Numbered from the stretch's first letter, positions 21,559-32,699 are shown. The stretch: DNA of 64,000 nt from Linum tenue (GCA_946122785.1 CAMGYJ010000002.1:17706492-17770491), one strand, 5' to 3'. Notes: a model not told the origin generated them from the sequence alone. Program-made: numbers and translations.

Positions 21559-21697
21559 TAAATCACACTTTTCTTGTAGTGCACCTTGTCTAACATGCAG
21601 ATCCCACAGCGGGCAAGAAGGAATGGACTGTTTAGAAAGGAGCCGGAGATGAATTGATTGGAGTCGAACGACTCCACTGAGGCGGAGGTGAGTCCAC

Positions 21698-22146
21698 TGT
21701 TGAAATTAATTAAAGTTTAATTGAATAAAGCTGAAAATATCTGAATTTCCTAGAGTCTACGTGAATGTGTGTGGAATTGTGTAGAAGAATAATTAATATG
21801 GTTAGTTGGTTAGTTGTGGCATAAAGAATGATAAAAAAATGAAAGCCACATATGTATGGCGGTGCAGGCAGATTTTTTGAGAGTTCAAGCCTATAAATGG
21901 GCTGTGTTGTACCGTGTATGAGTGTGTAGAAAAGAAGCAAAAAAAACAATAAAGCTTCCAAGTCCCATTCCCTCTGCAAAGTTCTTGTCCCAATTAAAAA
22001 CTCCTCCTTCCATTTGTTACCAACTAAAAAGCAAGCCCCCACTGCCAAAAGTCTACCATTCCAAATAAACAAACTCACAATCCCCACTTCCTACAAACGT
22101 GCCCACCAAACCAAATATTAAGGAAATAATTTAGTTATTTCCAACA
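21698..22146 (+). repeat. 5' LTR of the young copia element
   Basis: Runs TGTTGAAATT to TTTCCAACA. The box TATAAAT at 21892-21898 is a likely promoter TATA. It is followed three bases later by the initiator-Met primer binding site. Confidence 0.95.
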
Positions 22147-22256
22147 AAGTGGTATCAGAGCCCGAGTTATTCTTAAGTATGCTCTGTGGTTGCAGCGTAG
22201 TCTGAACTTCCACATCAGAAAAGAATTTCTCGTGTTTTTGTTATCACGATTTTCCC

Positions 22257-25200
22257 ATGGCCGAAAAATCCACTTTTCCCATTCAATTCCCCCACCTTAC
22301 CAAAACCAATTACAAAAATTGGTGCATTCGTATGAAAGCCTTGCTGGGATCCCAAGATGCTTGGGATATTGTTGAGAAAGGTTACGAGATTCCCGTGGAG
22401 GATTCTCGGTTATCTCCTACTGAAAAGGAGGTATTGAGAAAAAATAGAAAGAGTGATCAGAAAGCACTCACTCTCATTCATCAGTGTCTTGATGAATCGA
22501 TGTTTGATCAAATAGCAGATGCTACCACGGCGAAGGAAGCATGGGAAATTCTGCAAAAGGAAATGCAAGGCGTGGAATCAGTGAAAAAGGTTCGACTTCA
22601 GACACTCAGGGGAGATTTTGAAGCAATAAAAATGAAGGAAGGTGAATCTGTTTCAGATTACACCGCCCGTGTGAAGTCAGTCGTCAGCAAACTGAAGCAG
22701 TATGGGGAGAAAATAGAAGAGACCAAAGTGGTGGAGAAAATTCTACGGTCATTATTACCGAAGTTCGATTATGTGGTGGTGGCCATGGAGGAAGCTAAGG
22801 ATGTGTCAAAAATGACGGTGGATGAAGTCATCGGCTCACTGCAAGCCAGAGAGGAAAGACTAAGTAAAAGGAATGAAGAATCGTCAGAACAAGTGTTAGC
22901 CACAAAAGCTACCACTGAGGAGAAAGATGGTGCCCGAGGAGGAGGTCAGTACAGAGGTCGAGGCAGAGGCAACTACAGAGGCAGAGGAAGAGGAAGAGCC
23001 AGAGGAGCATATCAAAGCAGAGACGGAGGAAATTTCACCACGAACAATTATGAAACGTCCACCAGAGGCAGAGGTCGTGGTCGTGGACGTGGAAGAGGAA
23101 ATTGGAGATCAAATGAAGGTCGTGATAAATCCAACGTTCAGTGCTATAATTGCTCGAAGTACGGGCATTATGCATCGGAATGTTGGAGTCCGACTAAAGA
23201 AGTGGAGGAGACTGCAAACAATGTGCAAGAAGAAGAAGTCAAAGGCACATTGATGCTGTCACATCAAGGAGATGAAAAGCCGAAAGACAACATGTGGTAT
23301 CTGGATAATGCAGCAAGCAACCACATGTGCGGTAAAAGAAGCATGTTCGTGGATATGGATGAATCGGTGAAAGAAAATGTCGTATTTGGAGATTCCTCGA
23401 AGGTTCCTATCAAAGGCAGAGGAACTATACTCATCCGGCTCAAGAATGGCTCACAACAATTTATCAGTGATGTGTACTATGTCCCAGACATGACAAGTAA
23501 CATCCTGAGTTTGGGTCAATTGATGGAGAAAAATTATGAAGTCCACATGGTGAATCGTCAACTGGAGTTGTTAAATGAGAAGAAGCAGTTGTTGGCCAGA
23601 GTCCCAATGTCGAGAAACAGAATGTTCACCCTGAACATTCAGACAGAAATGGCGAAGTGTTTGAAAGCCTGTGTGAAGGACAATACATGGCTATGGCATC
23701 TGAGGTATGGCCATCTGAATTTTGGAGGCCTAAAGTTACTCGGTCAGAAAAAGATGGTGCATGGTCTACCAGTGATCAATCATCCAGACCAGTTGTGTGA
23801 AGGATGCTTGGTTGGGAAGCAATTCAGGGCAAGTTTCCCAAAGGAGTCCCTGTCACGAGCTAAAGCACCACTTGAGCTCGTCCATGCAGATCTCTGTGGA
23901 CCGATCACCCCAACATCGTTCGGGAAGAACAAATACTTCCTATTGTTCATTGACGACTACAGTAGAAAGACATGGGTATACTTCTTGAAGCAGAAGTCAG
24001 ACACATTTGAAGCTTTCAAGAAGTTCAAGATGCTCGTGGAGAATGAAAGTGGCCGCTACATCAAAGCCATGAGATCAGATAGAGGTGGAGAATTTATGCT
24101 GAAGAAGTTCAGAAGGTTCTGTGAATATCAAGGAATTCGCAGGTTTCTCTCAGTCCCAAGATCCCCACAGCAAAATGGAGTTGTTGAGAGGAAGAACAGA
24201 ATTGTCCTCAACATGGCGAGAAGCATGATGAAGAGCAAGAACCTGCCAAAGGAGCTATGGGCTGAAGCTGTTGATTGTGCAGTCTACCTGCTGAATAGGT
24301 CACCAACAAAGAGTGTTTGGAATCAAACACCCCAAGAAGTATGGAGCGGAAGGAAACCCACAATCTCTCACCTCCGAGTCTTCGGAAGTGTTGGATATGT
24401 GCACGTACCGGATCAAGAAAGAAAGAAGTTGGCTGACAAAAGCAAGAAGTACATATTCCTGGGATACTCAGAACACTCAAAAGGTTACAAAATGTTTGAT
24501 CCCGTGGAAGAGAAGTTGATCATCAGCAGAGACGTGGTGGTTGATGAAAAGGCAACATGGGATTGGACTGTTGAAGCAAAGAAGAATTACACTTTTTATC
24601 CATTCACTATGGATGAAAGTGATGATGAACAAGATACAGCTACACCAGTGACAAGTCCACCTAGTCACAGAGAGCCTACTAGCCCAGAAGGAGAATCAAG
24701 TGAAAGTCCCCGAGAAAGGCCACAAAAGTATAGAAGACTTGAAGAAATTTATGATGAAACGACAACCATTGAAGGTGATGAATTGACACTATACTGTCAT
24801 TTCATTGATAGTGAACCAGTGGATGTTGAAGAAGCCATGAAGGATGAAAAATGGAAGAAAGCCATGGATGAAGAAATTGGAGCAATTGTGAAGAACAAGA
24901 CTTGGGAGCTTGTGTCGCTACCTAAGAACCAGAAGCCAATCGGTGTGAAGTGGGTATTCAAGGCCAAGAAAAATGCTAAAGGAGAAGTCGTCAGACACAA
25001 AGCAAGGTTGGTGGCAAAAGGATACAGTCAGAGACCAGGCATTGACTACAATGAAGTATTTGCTCCCGTGGCGAGAATGGAAAGTATCAGAATGGTAATA
25101 TCTCTCGCTGCTCAAAATGGATGGAAGATACACCAAATGGATGTGAAGTCAGCTTTTCTGAATGGATATCTTGAGGAAGATATCTATATTGAGCAACCCC

Positions 25201-26246
25201 CTGGATATGTCGTTGAAGGTCAAGAAGATAAGGTGTTGAAGCTGAAAAAGGCACTGTATGGTCTGAAGCAAGCACCGAAAGCTTGGAATAGCAGGATTGA
25301 CAAGTATTTTCAGCAAAATGGGTTCAGCAAATGCCCACATGAGCATGCACTATACTGCAAGGTGCAAGGGGGAGCAATATTGATGGTTTGCCTATACGTT
25401 GATGATCTCGTCTTCACAGGCAACGATCCTAAGATGTTTGAAGAGTTCAAGAAGACGATGGTTCGTGAGTTCGAGATGACAGACATTGGACTAATGTCAT
25501 ACTATCTCGGTATTGAAGTAACTCAAAAGGAGGAAGGAATTTTTATCTCACAGAGTGGCTTCGCAAAAGAGGTCCTGAAGAAGTTTAAGATGGAGAGCTG
25601 TAATCCTGTGAGTACACCAGCAGAGTGCGGACTTAAGTTATCCAAGGATGATAAAGGAGAGAAGGTAAACTCAACAGAGTTTAGAAGTCTCGTGGGAAGC
25701 CTGAGATATCTTACTTGTACCAGAACAGTTATTCTCTACGCAGTTGGATTGGTCAGCAGATACATGGAGGCGCCAACTATGTCACATTGGAACGCTGCCA
25801 AGAGGATACTGCGCTACATAAAAGGTACAATTGATCATGGTTTGCTTTATACTAAATCAGAAGATTTCAAATTGGTTGGATACTGCGATAGTGATTGGGC
25901 AGGAGACTTCGATGATCGCAAGAGCACTACAGGATTTGTATTTTTCCTGGGAGATACAACTTTCACATGGAGTTCAAAGAAGCAAGCTATCGTGACACTG
26001 TCAACTTGTGAAGCTGAGTATGTTGCTGCGACATCGTGTGCGTGTCATGCGATATGGCTGAGAAAATTGTTGAAGGAGTTGAACATGACACAAGAAGAGT
26101 CAACTGAGATTTATGTTGATAACAAGTCTGCCCTGGCGTTAGCAAAGAATCCGGTGTTTCATGATCGCAGTAAGCATATTGATACGAGATATCATTTCTT
26201 AAGGGAATGCGTGGAACAGAAAGAAGTGACGCTGAAGTATGACTGA
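22257..26246 (+). CDS. Copia gag-pol polyprotein
   Basis: 1329 residues in one frame. Gag (about 1-210) is followed by an RG-rich stretch and a CCHC knuckle (C296, C299, H304, C309). The protease active site is at D350, as DNAAS rather than the usual DSGAS. Integrase has a zinc site (H481, H486, C514, C517) and DDE residues D545, D608 and E644. RT has YVDD at 1047-1050. RNase H has acidic residues in CDSDWAGD (about 1211), CEAEY (about 1252) and YVDN (1288). The frame stops early: just past 26246 the expected end of RNase H, with its last conserved Asp in an ADIFT-type motif, continues in another frame. A small indel near 26240 therefore removes roughly the last 25 residues. The start was chosen as the first ATG before the gag homology. 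Confidence 0.95.
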   Translation: MAEKSTFPIQFPHLTKTNYKNWCIRMKALLGSQDAWDIVEKGYEIPVEDSRLSPTEKEVLRKNRKSDQKALTLIHQCLDESMFDQIADATTAKEAWEILQKEMQGVESVKKVRLQTLRGDFEAIKMKEGESVSDYTARVKSVVSKLKQYGEKIEETKVVEKILRSLLPKFDYVVVAMEEAKDVSKMTVDEVIGSLQAREERLSKRNEESSEQVLATKATTEEKDGARGGGQYRGRGRGNYRGRGRGRARGAYQSRDGGNFTTNNYETSTRGRGRGRGRGRGNWRSNEGRDKSNVQCYNCSKYGHYASECWSPTKEVEETANNVQEEEVKGTLMLSHQGDEKPKDNMWYLDNAASNHMCGKRSMFVDMDESVKENVVFGDSSKVPIKGRGTILIRLKNGSQQFISDVYYVPDMTSNILSLGQLMEKNYEVHMVNRQLELLNEKKQLLARVPMSRNRMFTLNIQTEMAKCLKACVKDNTWLWHLRYGHLNFGGLKLLGQKKMVHGLPVINHPDQLCEGCLVGKQFRASFPKESLSRAKAPLELVHADLCGPITPTSFGKNKYFLLFIDDYSRKTWVYFLKQKSDTFEAFKKFKMLVENESGRYIKAMRSDRGGEFMLKKFRRFCEYQGIRRFLSVPRSPQQNGVVERKNRIVLNMARSMMKSKNLPKELWAEAVDCAVYLLNRSPTKSVWNQTPQEVWSGRKPTISHLRVFGSVGYVHVPDQERKKLADKSKKYIFLGYSEHSKGYKMFDPVEEKLIISRDVVVDEKATWDWTVEAKKNYTFYPFTMDESDDEQDTATPVTSPPSHREPTSPEGESSESPRERPQKYRRLEEIYDETTTIEGDELTLYCHFIDSEPVDVEEAMKDEKWKKAMDEEIGAIVKNKTWELVSLPKNQKPIGVKWVFKAKKNAKGEVVRHKARLVAKGYSQRPGIDYNEVFAPVARMESIRMVISLAAQNGWKIHQMDVKSAFLNGYLEEDIYIEQPPGYVVEGQEDKVLKLKKALYGLKQAPKAWNSRIDKYFQQNGFSKCPHEHALYCKVQGGAILMVCLYVDDLVFTGNDPKMFEEFKKTMVREFEMTDIGLMSYYLGIEVTQKEEGIFISQSGFAKEVLKKFKMESCNPVSTPAECGLKLSKDDKGEKVNSTEFRSLVGSLRYLTCTRTVILYAVGLVSRYMEAPTMSHWNAAKRILRYIKGTIDHGLLYTKSEDFKLVGYCDSDWAGDFDDRKSTTGFVFFLGDTTFTWSSKKQAIVTLSTCEAEYVAATSCACHAIWLRKLLKELNMTQEESTEIYVDNKSALALAKNPVFHDRSKHIDTRYHFLRECVEQKEVTLKYD

Positions 26247-26343
26247 AGACCAGGTTGCAGATATTTTCACGACTGAAGCAAGACGTGTTGGTCAAGATGA
26301 GGATGCTACTCGGAGTAACGGTTAATTAAACTTTAAGGGGGAG

Positions 26344-26794
26344 TGTTGAAATTAATTAAAGTTTAATTGAATAAAGCTGAAAATATCTGAATTTCCTAGA
26401 GTCTACGTGAATGTGTGTGGAATTGTGTAGAAGAATAATTAATATGGTTAGTTGGTTAGTTGTGGCATAAAGAATGATAAAAAAATGAAAGCCACATATG
26501 TATGGCGGTGCAGGCAGATTTTTTGAGAGTTCAAGCCTATAAATAGGCTGTGTTGTACCGTGTATGAGTGTGTAGAAAAGAAGCAAAAAAAAAACAATAA
26601 AGCTTCCAAGTCCCATTCCCTCTGCAAAGTTCTTGTCCCAATTAAAAACTCCTCCTTCCATTTGTTACCAACTAAAAAGCAAGCCCCCACTGCCAAAAGT
26701 CTACCATTCCAAATAAACAAACTCACAATCCCCACTTCCTACAAACGTGCCCACCAAACCAAATATTAAGGAAATAATTTAGTTATTTCCAACA
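26344..26794 (+). repeat. 3' LTR of the young copia element
   Basis: 451 bp, essentially identical to 21698-22146, preceded by a purine-rich tract. Confidence 0.95.
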
Positions 26795-27249
26795 TCCACA
26801 ACCGAAACCATCTTCTCAGCTCAAAGAGGGAGTGGGGATCCATTGGAATGGAACGGTAGCGAGGCGGAGATGAGCCTAAACTGAAATCGAAACCCTCGTC
26901 ACCAAGTTCAGCCTTCTGCACTTTCACCCTTGCCTCGAGATTGTGCACCCTTTCCTCGCAACCCTTTTCCCGAGATTGTGCATCCTTTCCTTGCAACCTT
27001 TTCCTACGAAGCTTCTCACCGGCAGCCGGTCGACGGGGGAAAGCCAGAAGCAGTTGGGGCAATGCACGCGCAGGGAGAGGGGAAAAGATGAATATACGCA
27101 TCGGGAGGCGAGGATTCAACGGCCGGGTTCGCGTCTCAGCAAGCATGCGGACGGTGATCCGCGTGGTCTACAGGAAGTGTACGGTATACCGGCCCACTCC
27201 CCACTGGACCCCTTATACTATTAGGCGCTATTTATTTCTTAATTAATTA
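26795..27249 (-). other. Unassigned DNA with a 126-codon minus-strand frame
   Basis: A minus-strand frame (27146 down into the copia LTR) contains an Arg/Glu-rich stretch and the segment GDEGFDFSLGSSPPRYRS. It includes a short internal tandem repeat of about 33 bases around 26936-27003 (GAGATTGTGCA...CCTTTCCT...GCAACC). With the young copia element removed, the frame could continue into 21582-21697. I do not recognise the protein. Confidence 0.3.
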
Positions 27250-27307
27250 ATAATTGGTTCCTTGTTCATTGTTGAGATTATTCTCCTGGTGGCCTTATTC
27301 TCCTCGG

Positions 27308-27488
27308 GATGGGATTAGGGGCTAACCCTTATAGGGGTTAGCACTGTGATAACTAGCAAAAACGCTATTAAAAACAATGAAATCACTACGGATTATTATA
27401 AAATCAATATAACATCTAAACTAAATCACTACTAACCCTTGGTTAGGACGATGCTAACTGTTGTACAATTAGCACCGTAACTCCTCCC
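27308..27488. mobile_element. Small 181-bp insertion in the old copia leader
   Basis: Flanked by the 11-bp direct repeat ATTCTCCTCGG (27297-27307 and 27489-27499). Its ends carry only weak inverted similarity around GCTAA. It is probably a short MITE, perhaps Mutator-like given the long duplication, but the class is uncertain. Confidence 0.55.
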
Positions 27489-27581
27489 ATTCTCCTCGGC
27501 TTGGGTGCTCATTATTGGGACTGTTATTCTCGGCTTGGGTTCTGATATCATTATGGGGACTATTCTACTTGGCTTGGGTAC

Positions 27582-30500
27582 GTGATTATTATTGTTTGCT
27601 TCTGGTTGTCTGTGCTGGTTACTTTCGGCTTGGCTTTGTCATCTCTGCTCATTTGTTATTGTGTGCTTGATTATCATGGTGATTCGTTGGGGGAGCGTCT
27701 CAATGACTCCAACTATCCTTTGTGGGCTTTCCAATTCACTACATTTGTGGAAGGCAAGGGTATCTTGGATATTCTTGATGGGAGTACTCCCTGTCCCGCT
27801 GCTGCGACTGCCAAGGCTGAGGATATCGTTTCTTGGAAAAGCAATAATGCTCGAATCAAGAGCTGGCTTCTTCGCTCTGTTGATCCTGTTGTTGCCTTGA
27901 CTCTCCGCACCTTCTCCACTGCTGCCGAAATGTGGGTCCATCTTCGCGACTCCCACTCCCAGCTTGATTCCTCTCGACAGTTTAAGCTTGAAAATCAGCT
28001 CGCCTCGTTGTCTCAGGGTGATCGGACTATTCGAGACTATTATATATAGGGCTGCTACTCATCTGTGGATTGAATCGGATATGATGATGATGACATCCTT
28101 ACTTAGCCAGCCTCTGTCAATTGAGTTTGTGAATGCGCAGAAGAAGGCTAGCCTCTTGCAGTTTTTATCTAAGCTCAATCCGCAGTATGAGACTATCCGG
28201 GCTGCCATTCTTAATCGCAATCTCGCGATGGTGGAAGCCGCTCTCCCCGAGTTTATCCGCGAGGAACGACGCCTCTCTACTCAGGCCAGCGTTGACACTC
28301 ATCTCCAGGACGTCAATGCTGCATTTGCTGCGTCCTCCTCGACGCCTCGTCCTTCGTCTTGGAGTTTTGCTGTCGGCGACTCCTATGGTAATTCTCGACC
28401 TGGCCACTCCTCTTGTAATTCTCGACCTGGCCCGGGGAGTTCTTCTCGCCCGCAGTTCACTTCAGCTGTCTCCGGTGATGTTCGTTGTCATTACTGTCAG
28501 GAGCCCGACCATATTCAGCCTCATTGTCGCACCAGGAATCTCTGCACTTACTGCAAACGGACTGGCCATATCATTCTTGAATCGTCCACCACGTCCCGGG
28601 TCATGCCTCTGGCGGTCCTCTTGGCACCTCGTTTGTCGTCCAGCCTGCTCCCTCCTTTGGTGCGCCGGCCGCGGCCCCTGCTACTGCTCTCTCTGGCCTC
28701 ACTGCTGAGTCATTCGATACCCTGCTTCAACAGGCTCTTCAACGCATTCTTCCCTCTTCCCACTGTGCTTAATGTAGCTTTCACTACTGCTTCTGGTTCA
28801 GGTAATTCTCGTTGGCTTCTTGACTCTGCAGGTTTCAATCATATGACCTGTCTTCGTTCTGCTTTTACTCACACTCAACCGGTAAAGGACATGTCTCTTC
28901 AAGTTGCGAATGGGGCACAACTTCCTGTCTGTGGGGTTGGTGCTATACAGGATCGCACTATTCAGTTGCCTGATACATTATATGTTCCGAGTTTGGTGCC
29001 CAATTTGGTCAGTGTTGGGCAGTTGGCAGAATAGGGGTGTCGTGTTGTCTTTTATGCCAATGAGTGCCTTGTGCAGGACTAGAAAACGGGGAGGACACTA
29101 GGCCACGGGAGTAATAAGGACCGCATTTACCACCTTGATCGTCTTTCATGCTTGGATGGCGTTGTTTCTGCGGCGGGCAGTGGTGGTGTTTTGACGGCTG
29201 GCGCTGTTTCTCCCTTGTTTAAGACTTTATCTATTTCTACTTTTCCTGTTACTAGTTCGGATGATGTTTGGCATTTGTGGCACTCTCGGCTTGGCCATCC
29301 TCATTTTTTGCTTTTACAGTCGATGTTTAAACTGAATTTATTGACCGATAAGTTGGATATTTCTTCAGTTCCTTCATCTCAGTGTATGAGTTGTGTGGCT
29401 GCAAAGGTGGCTCAGTTACCCTTTTCGGCTAGCATAAGTGATATAACTGAACCGTTTCATGTGGTTCATTCTGATCTCTGGGGGCCTTCTCTGGTCACAT
29501 CTCGGCTTGGTTACCGATATTTTGTCTTATTTGTTGATCAGGCTACCCGCTACACCTGGGTGTATTTTCTGCGTTTTAAGTCTGAACTGGCTACTATGTC
29601 ACATGAGTTTATTCGCATGGTTCAGACCCAGTTTAACTGCGCTGTTCGGATCCTGCGTTCTGATCCGGGTGGAGAGTTCAATTCTCTTCCTCTCCATGCG
29701 TTCTATAAATCTAAGGGTATTTTGTCTCAATAATCATGTCTCGGTGTTTCTCAGCAGAATGGAGGGTGGAACGGAAAAATCGTCATGTCTTAGAGCTTGC
29801 TCGGGCTATTCTTTTTCATTCTTAGGGCCGCCGCATTTCTGGGTAGAGGCCGTGCATACTGTGGTCCATCTTATTAATCGCCAAATCACGCCAGTTATTA
29901 AGAATCAATCTCCCTACTATGCTTTGTTCTCCAAGCATCCTGATTACTCTCAACTGCGTGTATTTGGCTGCTTATGCTTTGTCCTCCTCGCTCTCCGGGA
30001 ACGTCATAAGCTCAGCTCTAAGACTGCGAAGTGCGTTTTCATTGGTTATAGTGATCATAATAAAGGGTTCTTGTGTTACGAACCGGTTCAGCGTCGTCTT
30101 CGCATTTATCGAGATGTTATCTTCTTCGAACATCTCATGTACTATGTTTCCGATTCTTCTCCTGGCTGCGAGTCCTGTGATTTTTTGCAGGCTTTCCCGT
30201 CGTCTCTTCTTGATGACGACGATAATACTGCACTCTCCTCTCCTGCTGTGCCGACCCCTCCTGTTATTCCTGATCCTCCTCCTTCCCATCATGCGGCTCC
30301 AGGTCCTCCTCCTCCCCCCCCCCCCCCCCCGTTGGTCCATGTGCGCCAACCTGGGTAAACCGCCCTCCTACCTCTCGGAGAATTTCATTACTTATGCGGT
30401 TGAACCTCTCAGTGTCCCTCATTCCTACCTACAGGCTCGCGATGACATGCGCTGGCAGGCGACGATGGATGTCGAGACAGATGCTTTGGACGCAAATCAT

Positions 30501-31907
30501 ACATGGGACCTAGTCCCTCGTCCGCCAGCATCTGTACCGGTTATTGAGTCTCGTTGGGTATATACTATCAAGCTTCATTCGGATGGTTCTCTCGAGCGCT
30601 TCAAGGCTCGGGTGGTTGCTCAGGGTTTTAGTTAGGAGTTTGGTGTCGACTATCATGAAACTTTTGCTCCGGTTGTCCGTATGCAGACTGTTCAGACTGT
30701 TCTTGCCGTGGCCTCGACTCATAACTGGCCTCTCTGACAATTGGATGTTAAAAATGCTTTTTTACATGGGGATTTGAAGGAGACAATGTACATGGAACGC
30801 CCTCCTAGTTACTCTAAAGGTGATTCCTCTATCGTCTGTCTTCTTCGTCGTTCCCTGTATGGTCTTAAGCAGGCGCCGCGAGCATGATTTGATAAGTTTC
30901 ATAAGGTTGTTCTCCAAGCTGGCTTCACGCAGATTTCATGTGATCCCTCTCTCTTTTTACGAAATACTATTCATGGTATTGTTGTATTACTCATTTACGT
31001 CGATGATATGATCGTTACTGGAAGTGATCGAGAGGGTATCAAGGAGCTCACTGCATCTCTCAGCTCGACGTTTAATATTAAGAATCTTGGTTCTTTGTCC
31101 TATTTTCTCGGGCTTGAGGTTCAACAAAATTCTAATGGTATTTTCTGAACCAGCGAAAGTATATTATGGACTTGTTGGACCAGGCTCATTTCGCTGACTG
31201 CACCCCGTGCTCGACACCCATGGAGCAAAATGCGAAGCTCAGTCGTGACGATGGTGATGTATCTTCTTCACACCAGGCCTGATCTCGCTTATGCTATTCA
31301 GATTGTGAGCCAGTATATGTTTGCTCCTCGCACGAGTCATCTTCATGCTGTACATCAGATCCTGTGGTACTTACGGGCTACTCATGATGTTGTTCTTCTT
31401 CTTCCTTCTCACGGTGATCGAACTCTCCGTGCATATGCTGACGCTGATTTTGCTGGCTGCGTCGATACTAGGCGTTGGACGTGGGGATGGTGTGTATAGT
31501 ATGGTGGTGCTTTTATCTCTTGGCGTTGCCACAAGCAGGAGAAGATCTCAAATCCTCTACTGAAGCTGAGTACCGGTCTATGTCCAAAGTTAGTTATGAA
31601 CTTATTTGGCTTCAAACGTCTTCTTACTGAGATTGAGGCGCCTATTGCTCTTCCTATTCGTCTTTTTGCAGACAACACTAGTGCTATTCAGATCGCCAAT
31701 AATCCTGTTCTGCATGACCGTACAAAGCACATTGAGGTGCATGTGCATTACATCCGGGAACTTGTTGCTGACGGATGTCTCATGCTCTACTACATTACTT
31801 CGGAAGATCAGATTGCCGACCTCTTAACTAAAGCAGTCTCGTCCTCTCGACATTGGTTTCTATCTGGGAAATTGATGGTGTGCACCATCCATCAATTTGG
31901 GGGAGGC
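27582..31907 (+). pseudogene. Decayed gag-pol of the old copia element
   Basis: Recognisable parts in order are gag (about 27670-28490, with a frame change near 28000), a Cys/His knuckle (CHYCQEPDHIQPHC) and a protease-like WLLDSA site. Next come integrase zinc and core regions (WHSRLGHPH; SDLWGPS; LRSDPGGEF) up to about 29730. After further frame changes there is RT from about 30360 with YVDD near 31000, and RNase H with KHIEV and ADLLTKA near 31720-31830. In-frame stops interrupt it at about 29733, 30635, 30735 and 30885, among others, so no functional protein can be made. A PPT-like GGGGGAGG precedes the 3' LTR. Confidence 0.88.
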
Positions 31908-32143
31908 TGTTAATATATAATGTCGAGTGTACCATTTTGTAATTAGTAGAGCTAGGGCTAGCTATCTATTTTGCCTATATATATGTACATAGGGTCACTA
32001 GAACTGATTACCTGATTATTGTGATAATAAGATTGCCTGAGAGTGCTCACTCTCCGTGGACTAGTCCTGTTCATATCGAACAGAGAAACCATGTAAATCC
32101 CGTGTCTTGTTCTTTATGCGTGATTTCCATGGTGTGATTGATA
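31908..32143 (+). repeat. 3' LTR of the old copia element
   Basis: 236 bp, beginning TGTTAATATATAATG, homologous along its length to 3558-3798. CTCTC follows, nearly matching CTCTA before the 5' LTR. Confidence 0.82.
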
Positions 32144-32307
32144 CTCTCTTCGCAGCTTCAACAGATCCTTGGGCATATCTCATACACAGTCCCTTCACTA
32201 CTTTGCTCGAGTGACTTTCAGCCCACTTGCTTAGCTTCTCATAGGTCTCCTTCTTGTACTTATAGTACACATTCTGGCACATACATTATTGAATCCACAT
32301 ATCATCA
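32144..32307. other. Short spacer between old copia element and second CACTA
   Basis: Open on the minus strand (NVYYKYKKETYEKLSKWAES). It may be a remnant of the sequence into which both elements inserted. I do not recognise it. Confidence 0.3.
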
Positions 32308-32699
32308 CTACAGGAAAAAGATCATTTAATCACGGTAAATCCCGTGTTTGAAAGTGTGTTTCCCGTGTTTAATAGGTTTAGTCATGGTAAAATTACCGTA
32401 ATATATACCTCCGTGTCTAATTGTAAAGGTCACGGGAAAGTCTTACCGTGACTAGTCATACTATTCACGGTATAATTCCCCATGATAAATGGTACCAATT
32501 AATCACAGGAATTCCAGTGACTACTACAAAATATTGGATCACAAAACCAACAAAAAAGCTCATTTAGAGACGAGATGTACACTTTCTTTACACAGATTTA
32601 CCGTGATAAATTAATTACCGTGACTAGATATCCACCATTAGTCACGGTTTGCTTGATTCTCCTGTGTCTAAACACTAACCATTGATCACGGTATATTAT

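Larger units (their letters stand above)
6786..21581. mobile_element. CACTA (En/Spm-type) element with nested insertions
   Basis: The left end reads CACTACAACAGAACAGTGAT and the right end, reverse-complemented, CACTACAAGAAAAGTGTGAT. Both are flanked by the 3-bp direct repeat CAC (6783-6785 and 21582-21584), as expected for CACTA elements. Subterminal GCGACGG / CCGTCGC motifs cluster at 6808-7070 and GACGG motifs at 21109-21175. After removing the gypsy element (7970-17784) and a Tourist-like MITE (21195-21558) about 4.6 kb remains, with no recognisable transposase. The interior instead shows minus-strand exon-like segments, so this looks like a non-autonomous gene-capturing element. Confidence 0.83.
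21698..26794 (+). mobile_element. Young Ty1/copia retrotransposon
   Basis: Complete element with LTRs of 449 and 451 bp and the 5-bp target duplication TCCAC (21693-21697 and 26795-26799). The primer binding site TGGTATCAGAGC is at 22150-22161 and the polypurine tract (AAGGGGGAG) at about 26335-26343. The LTRs differ by one substitution and a two-base length difference in an A-run, so insertion is very recent. One long gag-pol frame fills the interior. Confidence 0.95.

Noticed and set aside
22927..23253. Acidic 108-codon frame inside the young copia gag
   Set aside because: It is an out-of-frame shadow of the RG-rich gag region.
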